A stretch of 64,000 bases of DNA. Origin: Lachnospiraceae bacterium. Lineage in GTDB: Bacteria; Bacillota; Clostridia; Lachnospirales; Lachnospiraceae. A program made the position numbers and the translations under genes. The stretch is taken from NCBI GenBank assembly GCA_002892395.1, contig NBBL01000010.1, positions 34,753 through 98,752 on the forward strand. Reading direction: 5' to 3'. The notes under the pieces were generated by a model that worked only from the letters and a program-made list of their open reading frames with translations, was not told the origin of the DNA and did not search any database. Positions 9,355 to 18,957 of the stretch are shown here, in pieces; the first letter of the stretch is position 1, and every line of letters starts with the position of its first letter.

Positions 9355-10323
9355 TCAGTGCATTCTTTCGAGATACTGAAGCAGGTATGCCGCCGTTCCC
9401 CGAATCAGCTCCCATTCCAATGCCAGAAGCCGGGAAGTGGGTACCTGCCGGAAGTCCACTCTCCGAAGCTGGTGCAGCCTGCCAAGTCCCTCAAGGTTTC
9501 CCTCCATCCAGGCCGGGAACAACCCCAGTCCCCGAAAGAATACAGCCTTTGCAAACAGTCCCGCCAAAAGCCACGGAAGATGAAGGAGCAGCTGCCAGTT
9601 TGTCTGATTTTTATACATGGTCCAGATATGATTCCGGGCGCTGAGCCTCACCTTAAACGCATTGTAGCGGGAGCCGCTGGTGGCACTGCCGTAATGATAT
9701 ACCCTAGCATCTGCGCAGTAGCGGTTAAAATAGCCATAGAGCTTTGCCCTCCAGCAAAGATCAATGTCCTCCAGATAGGCGAAATGCATCTCATCAAACA
9801 GTCCGATTTTCTTAAGAATATCCCTCCGATAAATCGCTGCGCCTGCGCAGGAAGAAAAAATATCTGCGCCGCGTCCGTACCCGTCCCGGGGAAGCCCCTT
9901 TCCCCGCTGGTACGCCCAGCCCATCAATGTCATACCGTCGCCGGCATCGTCAATCAAGCTGTGATTCTGAGTCTGCAGCATCATGGCGCTCACCGAAAAG
10001 AGCTTCCGATGGCGGGCAATCTCCTGCTCCATTTGTTCCACAAAGTCCGGAAACACCTCCGTGTCATTGTTCAACAAAAGGACATACGGCGTATCGGCTG
10101 CCCGGATCCCTGCGTTGACACCCCCGGCAAATCCAAGATTCTCCTGCTCCCGGATCAGTGGAATCCGGTTTTCCGTGAGCCATTCCAGGCTTCCGTCTGT
10201 GGATGCATTCTCCACAACCAGAATTTTAAAATCCTGCTCTGTCTGCCTCCGGAGCGAAGCGATGCACTGCGGAAGATACTTCATCCCGTTGTAATTCGGT
10301 ATAATCACCGTCGTCTTTGCCAT
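9355..10323 (-). CDS. Family 2 glycosyltransferase (rhamnosyltransferase-like)
   Basis: This is a GT-A fold inverting glycosyltransferase that adds a sugar to the lipid-linked chain in the cytoplasm. Its 322 residues open with AKTTVIIPNYNGMKYLPQCI, followed by VENASTDGS, the metal-binding LLLNNDTEV and the later acceptor-side motif YLEDIDLCWRAKLYGY. The resemblance to WbbL-type rhamnosyltransferases is a family impression only. I chose the ATG at 10323 because AGGAG lies nine bases upstream and the GT2 fold begins at once; the frame is open 17 codons further up. It follows the two-domain glycosyltransferase closely and is in the same operon. Confidence 0.9.
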   Translation of the reverse strand: MAKTTVIIPNYNGMKYLPQCIASLRRQTEQDFKILVVENASTDGSLEWLTENRIPLIREQENLGFAGGVNAGIRAADTPYVLLLNNDTEVFPDFVEQMEQEIARHRKLFSVSAMMLQTQNHSLIDDAGDGMTLMGWAYQRGKGLPRDGYGRGADIFSSCAGAAIYRRDILKKIGLFDEMHFAYLEDIDLCWRAKLYGYFNRYCADARVYHYGSATSGSRYNAFKVRLSARNHIWTMYKNQTNWQLLLHLPWLLAGLFAKAVFFRGLGLFPAWMEGNLEGLGRLHQLRRVDFRQVPTSRLLALEWELIRGTAAYLLQYLERMH

Positions 10324-10357
10324 ATTCTGTTCTCCTGATGCCCTCCTGCCGTTTTGC

Positions 10358-12568
10358 TCACAGATAACGCTCAATTCCCTGGATGTGATAAGGCTCCCCG
10401 ATTTTCTCCTTGTTCAGATCCCGAAGAGAAAAATCGGACTTTCGAAGCGTCAGGTTGGGGTTGTAGTAAGGATCTCCCTTCGCAAGAATATCCGGCCACC
10501 GTTTCATAAAGCGCGCAATTTCCCGATTAAAGCGCTCCACCTTCTCCGGCGTATCCTCCAATCCCCGGGATTTCGACTCATAATGATATAAAAGGGCGTA
10601 GGGATTGTATACCACCAGCGCCCCGGTTTCTCTCACCTTAAGGCAGTAGTCAATATCATTGAACGCAACGGCCAGCTCCTCCGTAAAGCCTCCCACCTGT
10701 TCAAACAGCTTTTTTTTCGTGAGGAGACAGGCAGCTGTCACCGCAGAATAATTCTGTGCCGTCAGTGCACGGTGAAAATAGCTGTTCTGCACTTCATGCA
10801 GACCGATAAAGGTGTGGCCGGCAATTCCTCCGAATCCAATCACCACCCCTGCATGCTGAATGGTGCCATCCTCATAGAGCAGACGGCAACCCACAACGCC
10901 CACATCCGGACGCTGTCCGTATCCCATCAGCTCCCGGACCGTGTCCGGATTGATCTGCTCCACGTCGTTGTTCATAAAAAGCAGGTAGTCGCCCTGCGCA
11001 TACCGCACCCCAAAGTTGTTGATGGCGGAGAAGTTAAAGCCTCCTTCATACCGGACTACATGTACACAGGAATATTCTTCCTGAATGCGATCATAGTACT
11101 CCCAGGTCTTTTGCTCTGTGGAATTGTTTTCCACCACGATAAACTCCAGATTCCGGTAGCTTCCGCGCTCCAAAAGAGAGCGAATCGCAGTGTCCAGATC
11201 GTCCGCATGATCCTTGTTGGGAATGATGACAGAAATCAGCGGCTCCTCCTTCAATTGAAACAGGGTGTGATAAATTCCGTAGTCCACCCCTTTTTTTACC
11301 TCCTTGACACAAAGCTCCGGCCAGGTTCTCTCGTAATGTGCGCGAATGGCCCTTGCCCCCGCCTCGAAGGCATAGAGCTTACTCTCCGGATTGGAGGCGG
11401 TGGAATTCATGTGACAGCGCCAGTGATAGAGCACCTCCGGAATGTGGACGATTTTTTTTGCCTGCTCGGTGACGCGGAAAATGAAATCGTAGTCCTGGGC
11501 GCCGTCAAACGCTGGACGAAACAGCCCCACCTGCTCCTGGAGGGTGCGCTTCACCGCAAACAAATGGCAGATATAATTCACACTGCCCAGCAAGTCCTGA
11601 TTGAAGTCAGGTTTGAAATTGGGATCAAAGAGCGAGCCTCCGTCCATGTCCAGCTTGTCTTCATCGGAATACAGGCAGTCGCACGCCGGGTGCTTTCGGA
11701 TCGCCTCTGCCATGCGGTAGAGCGCCTGCGGCGGCAAAAGATCGTCGTGATCGCAAAGCACGATATAGTCCCCCCTGGCGAGGCGAAGCGCGGCGTTCGT
11801 ATTACCCGAAATTCCCCGGTTCTCTCCCAGCACCTGGTAGCGCACCCTTTCGTCCCGCGCCGCATATTCCTGCAAAAGCTCTGCCTTATCTTTTCCCGCC
11901 GGGCTCCCGTCTGCAATGCAAAGCTCCAGTTTTCTGTAGGTCTGCTGCAAAACGGAATCCAGCATTTCCTTCAGATACCGGTCCGGCGTGGCATAAACCG
12001 GAATCACCACAGAAAACAGCGGATCCTCTTTCCCTATGGGAGCGCTTCTCTGTGCCTCCAGTTCTTCCTCCGACGGCTTGGTCTTATCGTACCATTCCCC
12101 ATACTCATAATCACTGTCAATGCCTTCCAGCTTATTTCTGGATTTCAGCACCAGCGCCCTCAGACCGTGCTTTCGCAGGTAATCAAGGGCGACGCGCACC
12201 GTCTCCATGTTGCAGAGATCCCGAATCTTTTCTCTTCGCTTGTACGCAACACTCGCCCTTTTTTGAATCAGCGCTTCATTGTAGCGGATTTGGGCAGTTC
12301 GCCCCTCACATTGAATCACCAGCCGATAGGTCTTTCCCCTTTCGTAGGAAAAGCGGATGTCAAACCCGAAGTCACGGTCGATCACCTTCTTGTAGTAGAT
12401 CTGGCTCACATCGTCCCGCCTTGTGGATACCAGGTGAAATGCCACCGGCTGTTTTTTTTCATCCAGCACAGAATAGCGAACGGCGGAAGCGGGATTCCTG
12501 CCCACAACCCATCCGTTCAGGGTGATATAATTTTCGCGAATTCGAACCACGTCTATTTTATACTTCAT
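10358..12568 (-). CDS. Two-domain family 2 glycosyltransferase
   Basis: This 736-residue protein carries two GT2 catalytic domains in one chain, so it may add two successive sugars or polymerise a disaccharide. Residues 1-160 form a small beta-rich N-terminal domain (YKIDVVRIRENYITLNGW) often seen in such enzymes. Domain 1 starts near 168 (FSVVIPVYATPDRYLKEML, with LCDHDDLLPP); domain 2 starts near 445 (ISVIIPNKDHADDLDTAI, with FMNNDVEQINPD and FNDIDYCLKVRETG). The start at 12568 is 16 bases after the stop of the upstream gene, with GGGAAG before it. The frame is open to 12694, inside the upstream gene, which I take as accidental. Confidence 0.9.
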   Translation of the reverse strand: MKYKIDVVRIRENYITLNGWVVGRNPASAVRYSVLDEKKQPVAFHLVSTRRDDVSQIYYKKVIDRDFGFDIRFSYERGKTYRLVIQCEGRTAQIRYNEALIQKRASVAYKRREKIRDLCNMETVRVALDYLRKHGLRALVLKSRNKLEGIDSDYEYGEWYDKTKPSEEELEAQRSAPIGKEDPLFSVVIPVYATPDRYLKEMLDSVLQQTYRKLELCIADGSPAGKDKAELLQEYAARDERVRYQVLGENRGISGNTNAALRLARGDYIVLCDHDDLLPPQALYRMAEAIRKHPACDCLYSDEDKLDMDGGSLFDPNFKPDFNQDLLGSVNYICHLFAVKRTLQEQVGLFRPAFDGAQDYDFIFRVTEQAKKIVHIPEVLYHWRCHMNSTASNPESKLYAFEAGARAIRAHYERTWPELCVKEVKKGVDYGIYHTLFQLKEEPLISVIIPNKDHADDLDTAIRSLLERGSYRNLEFIVVENNSTEQKTWEYYDRIQEEYSCVHVVRYEGGFNFSAINNFGVRYAQGDYLLFMNNDVEQINPDTVRELMGYGQRPDVGVVGCRLLYEDGTIQHAGVVIGFGGIAGHTFIGLHEVQNSYFHRALTAQNYSAVTAACLLTKKKLFEQVGGFTEELAVAFNDIDYCLKVRETGALVVYNPYALLYHYESKSRGLEDTPEKVERFNREIARFMKRWPDILAKGDPYYNPNLTLRKSDFSLRDLNKEKIGEPYHIQGIERYL

Positions 12569-12584
12569 GCTTCTTCCCGCTTCT

Positions 12585-13622
12585 TTACTCTTTTTCTCCG
12601 AGGGTCGGCGCATGTGCCTGTTCCGAAGCGCTCTTCGCTCCGTCGGATGGTTCCGTTCCTGCCGCTTGATCCGAACCTCTCCCATCGCCCTCAAAGTTCA
12701 GCCGCTCCTCTTCCACCACCAGCGGACGATGCATCACCCTTTGATTGATCGTCAAAATGTACTCTCCCATCATGCCGATAAAAAAGATGATCACCGATCC
12801 CAGAAACAGCATGCCCACCAGCAATGGCACCAGCCCCGCCTGAAAGCGATCCCAGTACAACAGCTTCATCACCAGATAAACCAGGGCAATGATGAGGCTC
12901 ACCATCATCGTCAGCATGCCGACAAAGGTCGCGAGACGAAGTCCGAATTTTGTATAAGAGGTGACAGACAGCATACCTGCGTCATAAAGCTTGTAGAAAT
13001 TGTTGCTGGTCTTGCCTGCGCGGCGCCTTGGCTGATCGTAAGGGATTTCTTTTCTCCGGTATCCCAGCTCCGCCACGATCCCCCGCAGAAAGGGTGTGGG
13101 ATCATCCAGTTTTCGCAGCACCCGGATAAAGGACCGATCATAAAGTCCAAAGCCTGTAAAGTGCTCAATTTGATCCACCTCGGACAGACGCCGGATCCAT
13201 TTGTAATACTGACTCCGAAGCCAGTACATGAGCGGCTTTTCCTCGCTGTGTGTCTTGATTCCCACTGCGATTCGGTACCCCTCCTCCCAGGCTCTGACAT
13301 ATTGCGGGATCATCGAAGGAGGATCCTGAAAGTCCGCTGCCATCAGCACCGTCGCATCGCCGTCTGACTGCAGCATGGCATAATAAGGGGAATTGAACTG
13401 GCCGAAGTTCTTCGCGTTAAAGATCGCCTTAATGCGGCGGTTCTCCCTGCAAAGCTCACGGATTCTGCTGCGGGTTCCATCCTGTGAGTCGTTGTCGATC
13501 AGGAGAATCTCATAGTCGTATGTGGGAAGCTCGCGCCGGAAAATCTCGCCGACTGCTTCCGTAATCGGCCCCACATTTTCTTCTTCGTTGTAGCATGGAA
13601 TGACCACACTGATTTTCTTCAT
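12585..13622 (-). CDS. GT2 glycosyltransferase with C-terminal TM pair (GtrB/DPM1-like)
   Basis: Such enzymes usually move a sugar from a nucleotide donor to undecaprenyl phosphate, giving a lipid-linked monosaccharide for later transfer. The 345-residue protein begins KKISVVIPCYNEEENVGPI and has LLIDNDSQDGT and LMAADFQDPP, all typical of the GtrB/ArnC/DPM1 branch. It also has two TM helices near residues 228-290 and a hydrophilic tail. A membrane partner such as a flippase would be expected, but none is adjacent. Start ATG 13622. It lies between the alcohol dehydrogenase and the two-domain glycosyltransferase. Confidence 0.91.
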   Translation of the reverse strand: MKKISVVIPCYNEEENVGPITEAVGEIFRRELPTYDYEILLIDNDSQDGTRSRIRELCRENRRIKAIFNAKNFGQFNSPYYAMLQSDGDATVLMAADFQDPPSMIPQYVRAWEEGYRIAVGIKTHSEEKPLMYWLRSQYYKWIRRLSEVDQIEHFTGFGLYDRSFIRVLRKLDDPTPFLRGIVAELGYRRKEIPYDQPRRRAGKTSNNFYKLYDAGMLSVTSYTKFGLRLATFVGMLTMMVSLIIALVYLVMKLLYWDRFQAGLVPLLVGMLFLGSVIIFFIGMMGEYILTINQRVMHRPLVVEEERLNFEGDGRGSDQAAGTEPSDGAKSASEQAHAPTLGEKE

Positions 13623-13645
13623 CGCTGCTTCTCTCTTCCAATGGT

Positions 13646-14710
13646 TTAAACGCGCACCATCACCTTAATCAAATTTCCAGGCTTATTGCGCATCAGCTCC
13701 AGCCCCTCGGCGACCCGCTCCAAGCCCTGCAGCTCATGGGTCACCATTTTGCCCGGGCAAATACGCCCATAGACCACCATGCGAAGCAGCCGCTCCATGC
13801 GCGAGCGCCCACCGCGGCAGAGCTCCAGCTTGATGGTCTTGCCTGCCATGCCCCGCCCACCGGAAAACTTCGGGATCGCAAGCCCTCCGTCCCCCGGATA
13901 ATGCTTCAGATTGACCACTCTGCCGATCCCATAGCGCACCATGTCAACTGCATCCGAAAAGCTCCGGTCATCACCCCCGCAAATGATCACTGCATCTGCT
14001 CCGATTCCATCGGTGCGCTGCAGCACCTGCTCCACAATGGTTCCGTTGTGGTAATCCAGCAGCTCATTGGCGCCAAATTCCTTTGCCAAGGCAATTCCTG
14101 CAGGTCTGGTGCCCACTCCAAGGATGCGCGCCGCTCCCAACAAAGCAGCGCCCTGAATCGCCATCAGTCCGATGGCGCCGATGCCAAGTACCACCACCGT
14201 GTCCCCCACTCGGATCTCTGCAGCTTCGGCTCCCGTAAAGCCGGTGGTCGCCACATCCACGCACATCAGCGCGTCCTGCAAAGAAACGCCTTCCGGCACC
14301 TTTGCAAGTGTCGTATCCGCGTCGGCAATCGCAAAGCGCTCTGCAAATACACCCGGAATACTTCTCCCCAGGGCATTGCCGGAAAACGGCCGCCCGGCAT
14401 GGCGGTCATTTCCCTCCTGAACGGAAGGCGCCCGCCAATCCGGCGTGATCGCAGGTACCGCCACAAGATCTCCCGGCCGGAAATCTCTGACCCGGGAGGC
14501 AACTGCCGTAACCCGCGCCACACACTCATGCCCCAAAATCAGATTGGCGGGTTTTTCGGATCCGCTTCCGTAGACGGTATTGACATCGGAGGTGCAGGGT
14601 GAGACTGCCACCGGGGAAAGAATTGCTCCGTACGGTTCCGAAAGAAGCGGCTCCGGCGCATCCTCCGTCCACTCTGCATGACCTCTTTCTTTTAAAATAT
14701 ATGCCCGCAT
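13646..14710 (-). CDS. Zinc-dependent alcohol dehydrogenase (secondary ADH-like MDR)
   Basis: This medium-chain oxidoreductase of 354 residues closely follows the NADP-dependent secondary alcohol dehydrogenases of Clostridium beijerinckii and Thermoanaerobacter. Shared motifs: VSPCTSDVNTVYG (catalytic-zinc Cys), LILGHEC (His/Glu), VPAITPDWR, VDVATTGF (zinc-ligand Asp) and VLGIGAIGLMAIQGAALLGA for NAD(P) binding, with GTRP after the second strand consistent with NADP. The structural-zinc cysteines are absent, as in those enzymes. It sits inside a polysaccharide operon, so it may reduce a keto-sugar or a small keto compound made by the TPP enzyme (inference). Start ATG follows AAGGAG, with the upstream stop codon four bases away. 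Confidence 0.9.
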   Translation of the reverse strand: MRAYILKERGHAEWTEDAPEPLLSEPYGAILSPVAVSPCTSDVNTVYGSGSEKPANLILGHECVARVTAVASRVRDFRPGDLVAVPAITPDWRAPSVQEGNDRHAGRPFSGNALGRSIPGVFAERFAIADADTTLAKVPEGVSLQDALMCVDVATTGFTGAEAAEIRVGDTVVVLGIGAIGLMAIQGAALLGAARILGVGTRPAGIALAKEFGANELLDYHNGTIVEQVLQRTDGIGADAVIICGGDDRSFSDAVDMVRYGIGRVVNLKHYPGDGGLAIPKFSGGRGMAGKTIKLELCRGGRSRMERLLRMVVYGRICPGKMVTHELQGLERVAEGLELMRNKPGNLIKVMVRV

Positions 14711-14713
14711 TCC

Positions 14714-15877
14714 CTACTCCTTTTCCCTCGGATCCATCTTCTCCAGCACATCCGTCTTAAGCGCCCAGATCCGGGTATCGGCAGGAAACGTGCTCCGAAT
14801 CACCGTTTGGATTTCCTCCGTGTACCCCGGCGCCACAATAAGAATGGCATCCGGCGGGGATTTCCTTGCTTCTTCCGGGGAAACAATGGGGATATGGGAT
14901 GCCGGTGCAATCTTCCCCTGCTTGAACGGTGCGGAATCAATGATGTAACACACCTCTCCCTGAAGCCCTGCAGTCGCACACAATGTAAAGCCCTGATGAG
15001 ACGCCCCCCAGACAGCAAGTCTTTTCCCCTGATCCTTGAGCCGCCTAAGGAGAGAACGCACTGCCTCCCCAATCTCTGCCTTCCTGGCTGCCAGCTCTGT
15101 AAGATCCGGTTTTTCGTACCTCTGCACCACCACGGACAGCGTGTCCCGGTTGATGCGTTCCCGCCTCAGAACACGGAAGCCGCATCGATTCATGAGAGAA
15201 GTCAGTGTCTCCATGGTAAAGTAGGAAAGGTGATCCGGAATCAGCTCATAGAAGCTTCGCTGCTCCAGAATGTACTCAAAGCTGGGGACTGTCAGCAGAC
15301 CGTAGCCTCCCTCCGTCAGGTTGTTGGCAATGGCTCTCAGATAACCGCAGGGATCCGGCTGATGCTCCAGAAAGTTAAAGGAGGTGAACGCATCAAAGGG
15401 TCCGTTTGAAAAAAGCTGATCCTCCCGCTCCGGGTATTCCTGTGTCACGTTCAGTCCCTGCTGTCTCGCCTTCTCTGCCAGCTCCGGCTGATGCTCCATG
15501 CCAAAGGCCTGCACCGGATATTCCGCGAGAATGCGCAAAAATTCTCCCTGCCCGCAGCCGGCCTCCAGGATCCGCTTTCCCGTCAGACCGCAGTCTGCAA
15601 TCCACTGCTCATACTGCGCTCTTCGGAGCGTCTCCATTGTTGAGGAATATCCGCCCGAACGAATCACATCCCGGTAGTACGGCACTGCCTTCCCTGAAAG
15701 CTGTACCAGACCGCAGCCCTTGCAGGCGCAAAGACGAATCGTGACTCCCCGTTCTGTATCCCGATCTCCGGGATCCGGCAAATGCTGCGCCGCCGCCGGC
15801 ATGTTTTCAATTGTGAGTAACGGCTCCTCATAGAGCGGTGCGCCGCAGGCAATGCAAGTTCTCATCCCCAATTTCAT
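14714..15877 (-). CDS. Sugar C-methyltransferase-like SAM enzyme
   Basis: The protein has the three-part architecture of NDP-hexose C-methyltransferases of the TylC3 type. It opens with an N-terminal zinc-binding region with cysteines in CIACG and RLCACKGCGLVQL. A Rossmann SAM domain with motif I EAGCGQGEFLRIL comes next, followed by a C-terminal domain with LAVWGASHQGFTLC and VSPEEARKSPPDAILIVAPG. It would place a methyl group on carbon of a keto-sugar nucleotide, giving a branched or methylated sugar. I chose the ATG at 15877 because GGGAG lies seven bases upstream; the frame opens with a TTG at 15901. About 387 residues. It is translationally close to the epimerase upstream and the ADH downstream. 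Confidence 0.85.
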   Translation of the reverse strand: MKLGMRTCIACGAPLYEEPLLTIENMPAAAQHLPDPGDRDTERGVTIRLCACKGCGLVQLSGKAVPYYRDVIRSGGYSSTMETLRRAQYEQWIADCGLTGKRILEAGCGQGEFLRILAEYPVQAFGMEHQPELAEKARQQGLNVTQEYPEREDQLFSNGPFDAFTSFNFLEHQPDPCGYLRAIANNLTEGGYGLLTVPSFEYILEQRSFYELIPDHLSYFTMETLTSLMNRCGFRVLRRERINRDTLSVVVQRYEKPDLTELAARKAEIGEAVRSLLRRLKDQGKRLAVWGASHQGFTLCATAGLQGEVCYIIDSAPFKQGKIAPASHIPIVSPEEARKSPPDAILIVAPGYTEEIQTVIRSTFPADTRIWALKTDVLEKMDPREKE

Positions 15878-15907
15878 TTCCATGCTCCCATCCGGTCTCA
15901 AACCCTT

Positions 15908-16927
15908 TTATTCCTGCTTCTCCATTCGCACTTCCTGTTTCAAAAGCCCCCGAATTCCTGCCTCAAAGCTGATTTCCGGTCTCCATCCGATTGCCTCCCG
16001 GAGCTTGGAACAGTCCGGCATAAGATAGGGTGTCCCCTCCGGTCCCGCAGGTCGCTTTGCAAAGCGGCAGCAGGTCTCCGGATTCCGATTCGCCAGGGCA
16101 AATACCTCCCGGACGAAGGCACATAACGGCCTCGGTTGCCCGCTTCCGATATTATAGACAGAAGAACCCGCCGAATCCGGCTCCCGGTCGGATACCGGCT
16201 TCCTCTCAGCGGGTACAAGCGGCTCCTCGGTAAGTCGAACCACAGCTCGGGCACAGTCATCCACATGAAGAAAATCCCACTGCTGGCGGCAAGGTCCAAA
16301 GGTCGTTACTTCACCTGCGGTTGCGCCCCGCACAGCAGTGCTGATCAGCGTTGTTTCGTGATCACCTGACCCATAGAGGCTGAAGATACGAAGATGACAG
16401 TATCGGAGCTTCCGCTCCGCAGCCAGCGATGACGCCTCCTTCCAAACCCGGAGCTTGGCCTTCCCGTATTCCGAAATCGGACGGCATACCGCCTCCTCCC
16501 GAATCGGCGCACCGCTGCAAAGTCCCTGCTGCACCCGCTCCAGCGTCACACCATACTCCGCCTGGGATCCGGAAAACAGAAAACGACCACAGGAGCAGTC
16601 CGCGGAAAAGCGCAGTAAATTCAACGTGGCACGCACGTTTTCATCCTGAATTCCGCGGTTCATTCTTCCGTCTGCCCCGACTCCTGACCAGGCCAGGTGA
16701 ATGCAGGCATCAAAGCGATGGATTCCCTCCTCCCGGAGTTGTTTCCCCACTGCCTCAATGTCACTCATATCCCCGGGCAGAACCCGGATTTGGCGGATCA
16801 CCTCCGCTCCCAGCTTGCACATTGAGAGCGGTCGGATCAGCGCGATGACTTCATGTCCGCCCCACAGCAGCTCCCGCAGCACAGATTTCCCCAGAAAGCT
16901 GGTCCCACCGGTCAAAAAAATCCTCAA
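15908..16927 (-). CDS. NAD-dependent epimerase/dehydratase (extended SDR)
   Basis: This 339-residue nucleotide-sugar-type short-chain dehydrogenase begins MRIFLTGGTSFLGKSVLREL, the glycine-rich NAD site GxxGxxG at the very N-terminus. It then shows CIHLAWSG, LFSGSQAEYG, and YGKAK in a position fitting the YxxxK catalytic pair. The start is a TTG at 16927 that overlaps the TGA stop of the TPP gene as TTGA, so translation is probably coupled. It likely reduces or epimerises a keto-sugar nucleotide. Its exact substrate is not readable. Confidence 0.88.
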   Translation of the reverse strand: MRIFLTGGTSFLGKSVLRELLWGGHEVIALIRPLSMCKLGAEVIRQIRVLPGDMSDIEAVGKQLREEGIHRFDACIHLAWSGVGADGRMNRGIQDENVRATLNLLRFSADCSCGRFLFSGSQAEYGVTLERVQQGLCSGAPIREEAVCRPISEYGKAKLRVWKEASSLAAERKLRYCHLRIFSLYGSGDHETTLISTAVRGATAGEVTTFGPCRQQWDFLHVDDCARAVVRLTEEPLVPAERKPVSDREPDSAGSSVYNIGSGQPRPLCAFVREVFALANRNPETCCRFAKRPAGPEGTPYLMPDCSKLREAIGWRPEISFEAGIRGLLKQEVRMEKQE

Positions 16928-18861
16928 TGCTTCATTCTCGGAACAATCATATTCCGCTCCATTTCTTCTTCTGAAAGGAAGGGCGTCAAGTCCTCCAGAG
17001 GCGGACTGATCATCGTGCCGTCCGGCAGCTTTTTCGCAGAGGACTTCGGTTCAAAGTTCTGGTCGGTATCCACAAACGCCTCGCAAAAAGCCGGTCCTTC
17101 TGTATTCAAGGTCGCTTCCACCGCCGCCGCAAGCTCAGAGTTGTGCCGCGCCTCGAAATACGGATACCCGAAGGCAGCGCAGAGCTTTTTAAAGTCGGGA
17201 AAGCTCAAGTCACCGCTGTCAGAGCCGATGCCCACCAGCTTCTGATCTCCGAAGTAATTCCGCTCCGTCTGTCGAATGCTGTGATATCCGTCGTTGTTGA
17301 TCAGAAATATCTTAATCGGCATACCGGCACCAATGATCGTCTGCAGCTCCTGCAGATTCATCATGATGCTTCCATCGCCTGTCACCAGTATGATATCCCG
17401 TTCATAGCGGGGATCATCCACATTTGCCATGTGCGCGCCGATGGCGGCCGGCAAATCATATCCCATGGATGCAATCGCCGAATTGGAGATGAAGCGCTGT
17501 CCTTTTTTGATGTGATAGGCATGACCGCCGACGACACAGGCGGATCCGTTGCCTACGACAGTAATGGTATTCTCCCGCACCCGGCTGCTGATTGCTTCAA
17601 TGTACGCATAGACATTGGCAGGCCTGTCATCCGGTACCATTCGATGCTTGTTTTGAACCACGGGGTAACTACGCTTCCATTCGGCGCAGGTCTCCCGCCA
17701 GCTCATTCCCCTCAGTCCCTTTCCCCCCTTCCAGATGGGCGTCTCCTCGCTGTCCAGTGCCCGATCCAGCGCCGTCAGAAGCTCCTTGGCGTCCGCATGA
17801 ACCGGCATGGACACGTGGATGGTCGGCTTTTTCAGCTCTTCCTTGTCGATATCGTTCACAATGGTATAGGCCTCCCGCGCCCATCCCTTGCTGTTAAAGC
17901 CGACCTGACGCACACTGAGGCGGGATCCGACCGAGAAGACCAGATCTGCGTTCTGTACGGCAAAATTGCCGGGGCGGTCTCCGAAATTGCCGGGGCGTCC
18001 GGCGTAGAGCGGATCCTCGTCCGGAAGGCAGTCCTCGCTGTCCCATCCGACGACCACCGGAATTCCCAGCTTTCTCACCACCGACAGAAATTCATCGTGG
18101 GCATCTGCGATGCGGATACCGTTCCCTGCATTCAAAACAGGTCTTTCCGCCGCCCGTATTTTTTCTATGATCTCCCGTACTGTGTGTTCCGAAACACTGC
18201 GGGGCAGCAGCGGACGGTACTCCCCCCGTCCGGCATCATCCTCCTTGATTTTGTGATCCGAAGGTGCGCTCCATCCGTCGCCTCCCCTGCAGTAATTATC
18301 CGCATCAAACCCGATGAGCTGCTCCGTCTCAATGTAGCTTCCCTGTACGTCCAACGGGATATCCAGCCAGGTCGGACCGGGTCTTCCGTTCGAGGCGAGA
18401 AACAGAGCCTTTTCCAGGCAGTAGCGGATGCGAAGCGGATCGATCACCATCTCACAGTACTTGGTCATCGATCGAACCGCAGTGCAAATATCAAATTCCT
18501 GATCCCCCATTGCGCGGATCCGCACACCGGAGGAACGGGCTGTCCAATCGTAACGGATCTGCCCGGAGAGCACGAACATGGGAATGGAATCCAGCCATCC
18601 GCCGACCACTCCGGTCAGCGCGTTGGTACCGCCCGGCCCTGTGGTGACACAAACCGCAGCCGGTCTGTGATTGATCCGGGCGTAGCACTCCGCCGCGATC
18701 GCAGAAGCCTGCTCATGGTGGTTATAGGTCACCGTCAGTCCTTCCTCATGTCCCAGCGCGTTGTTTAAGTGCATGGCACCGCCGCCCACAACACTGAATG
18801 CACGGGTAATACCGCTCTCCACAAGTTTTTTTGAAATATAATTACTCAGCTTCACGCGCAT
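16924..18861 (-). CDS. Thiamine-diphosphate enzyme, acetolactate-synthase-like
   Basis: This 645-residue protein has the full three-domain layout of the acetohydroxyacid synthase superfamily. The N-terminal PYR domain shows VVGGGAMHLNNAL, NHHEQASAIAAECYARI with the catalytic glutamate, and VTTGPGGTNALTGV. The middle domain comes next. The C-terminal PP domain has the ThDP motif GDGSIMMNLQELQTII...INNDGY. In a sugar operon such an enzyme may transfer an acyl unit to a keto-sugar, as YerE does for yersiniose, or condense small keto acids; this is inference. The ATG at 18861 has GGAGG eight bases upstream. An earlier in-frame ATG at 18957 lies upstream of the promoter and is rejected. First gene of the operon. 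Confidence 0.88.
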   Translation of the reverse strand: MRVKLSNYISKKLVESGITRAFSVVGGGAMHLNNALGHEEGLTVTYNHHEQASAIAAECYARINHRPAAVCVTTGPGGTNALTGVVGGWLDSIPMFVLSGQIRYDWTARSSGVRIRAMGDQEFDICTAVRSMTKYCEMVIDPLRIRYCLEKALFLASNGRPGPTWLDIPLDVQGSYIETEQLIGFDADNYCRGGDGWSAPSDHKIKEDDAGRGEYRPLLPRSVSEHTVREIIEKIRAAERPVLNAGNGIRIADAHDEFLSVVRKLGIPVVVGWDSEDCLPDEDPLYAGRPGNFGDRPGNFAVQNADLVFSVGSRLSVRQVGFNSKGWAREAYTIVNDIDKEELKKPTIHVSMPVHADAKELLTALDRALDSEETPIWKGGKGLRGMSWRETCAEWKRSYPVVQNKHRMVPDDRPANVYAYIEAISSRVRENTITVVGNGSACVVGGHAYHIKKGQRFISNSAIASMGYDLPAAIGAHMANVDDPRYERDIILVTGDGSIMMNLQELQTIIGAGMPIKIFLINNDGYHSIRQTERNYFGDQKLVGIGSDSGDLSFPDFKKLCAAFGYPYFEARHNSELAAAVEATLNTEGPAFCEAFVDTDQNFEPKSSAKKLPDGTMISPPLEDLTPFLSEEEMERNMIVPRMKH

Positions 18862-18928
18862 CGCTTCCTCCGTTCCGTGAGGCATCCTGTTCCCGACACA
18901 GCCCCGCAGAATTTTTTTATACGGATCA

Positions 18929-18957
18929 AGTATAGACCATTCTCCGTTTTCCCGCAA
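18929..18957 (-). promoter_or_regulatory. Promoter of the polysaccharide operon
   Basis: On the minus strand TTGCGG (18957-18952) is followed after exactly 17 bp by TATACT (18934-18929). Transcription would start near 18922, about 60 bases before the TPP-enzyme ATG. This also decides the start of that gene. Confidence 0.65.

Noticed and set aside
10772..12748. 658-codon open frame on the plus strand opposite the two-domain glycosyltransferase
   Set aside because: It lacks an RBS and any domain; it arises from the codon bias of the real gene.
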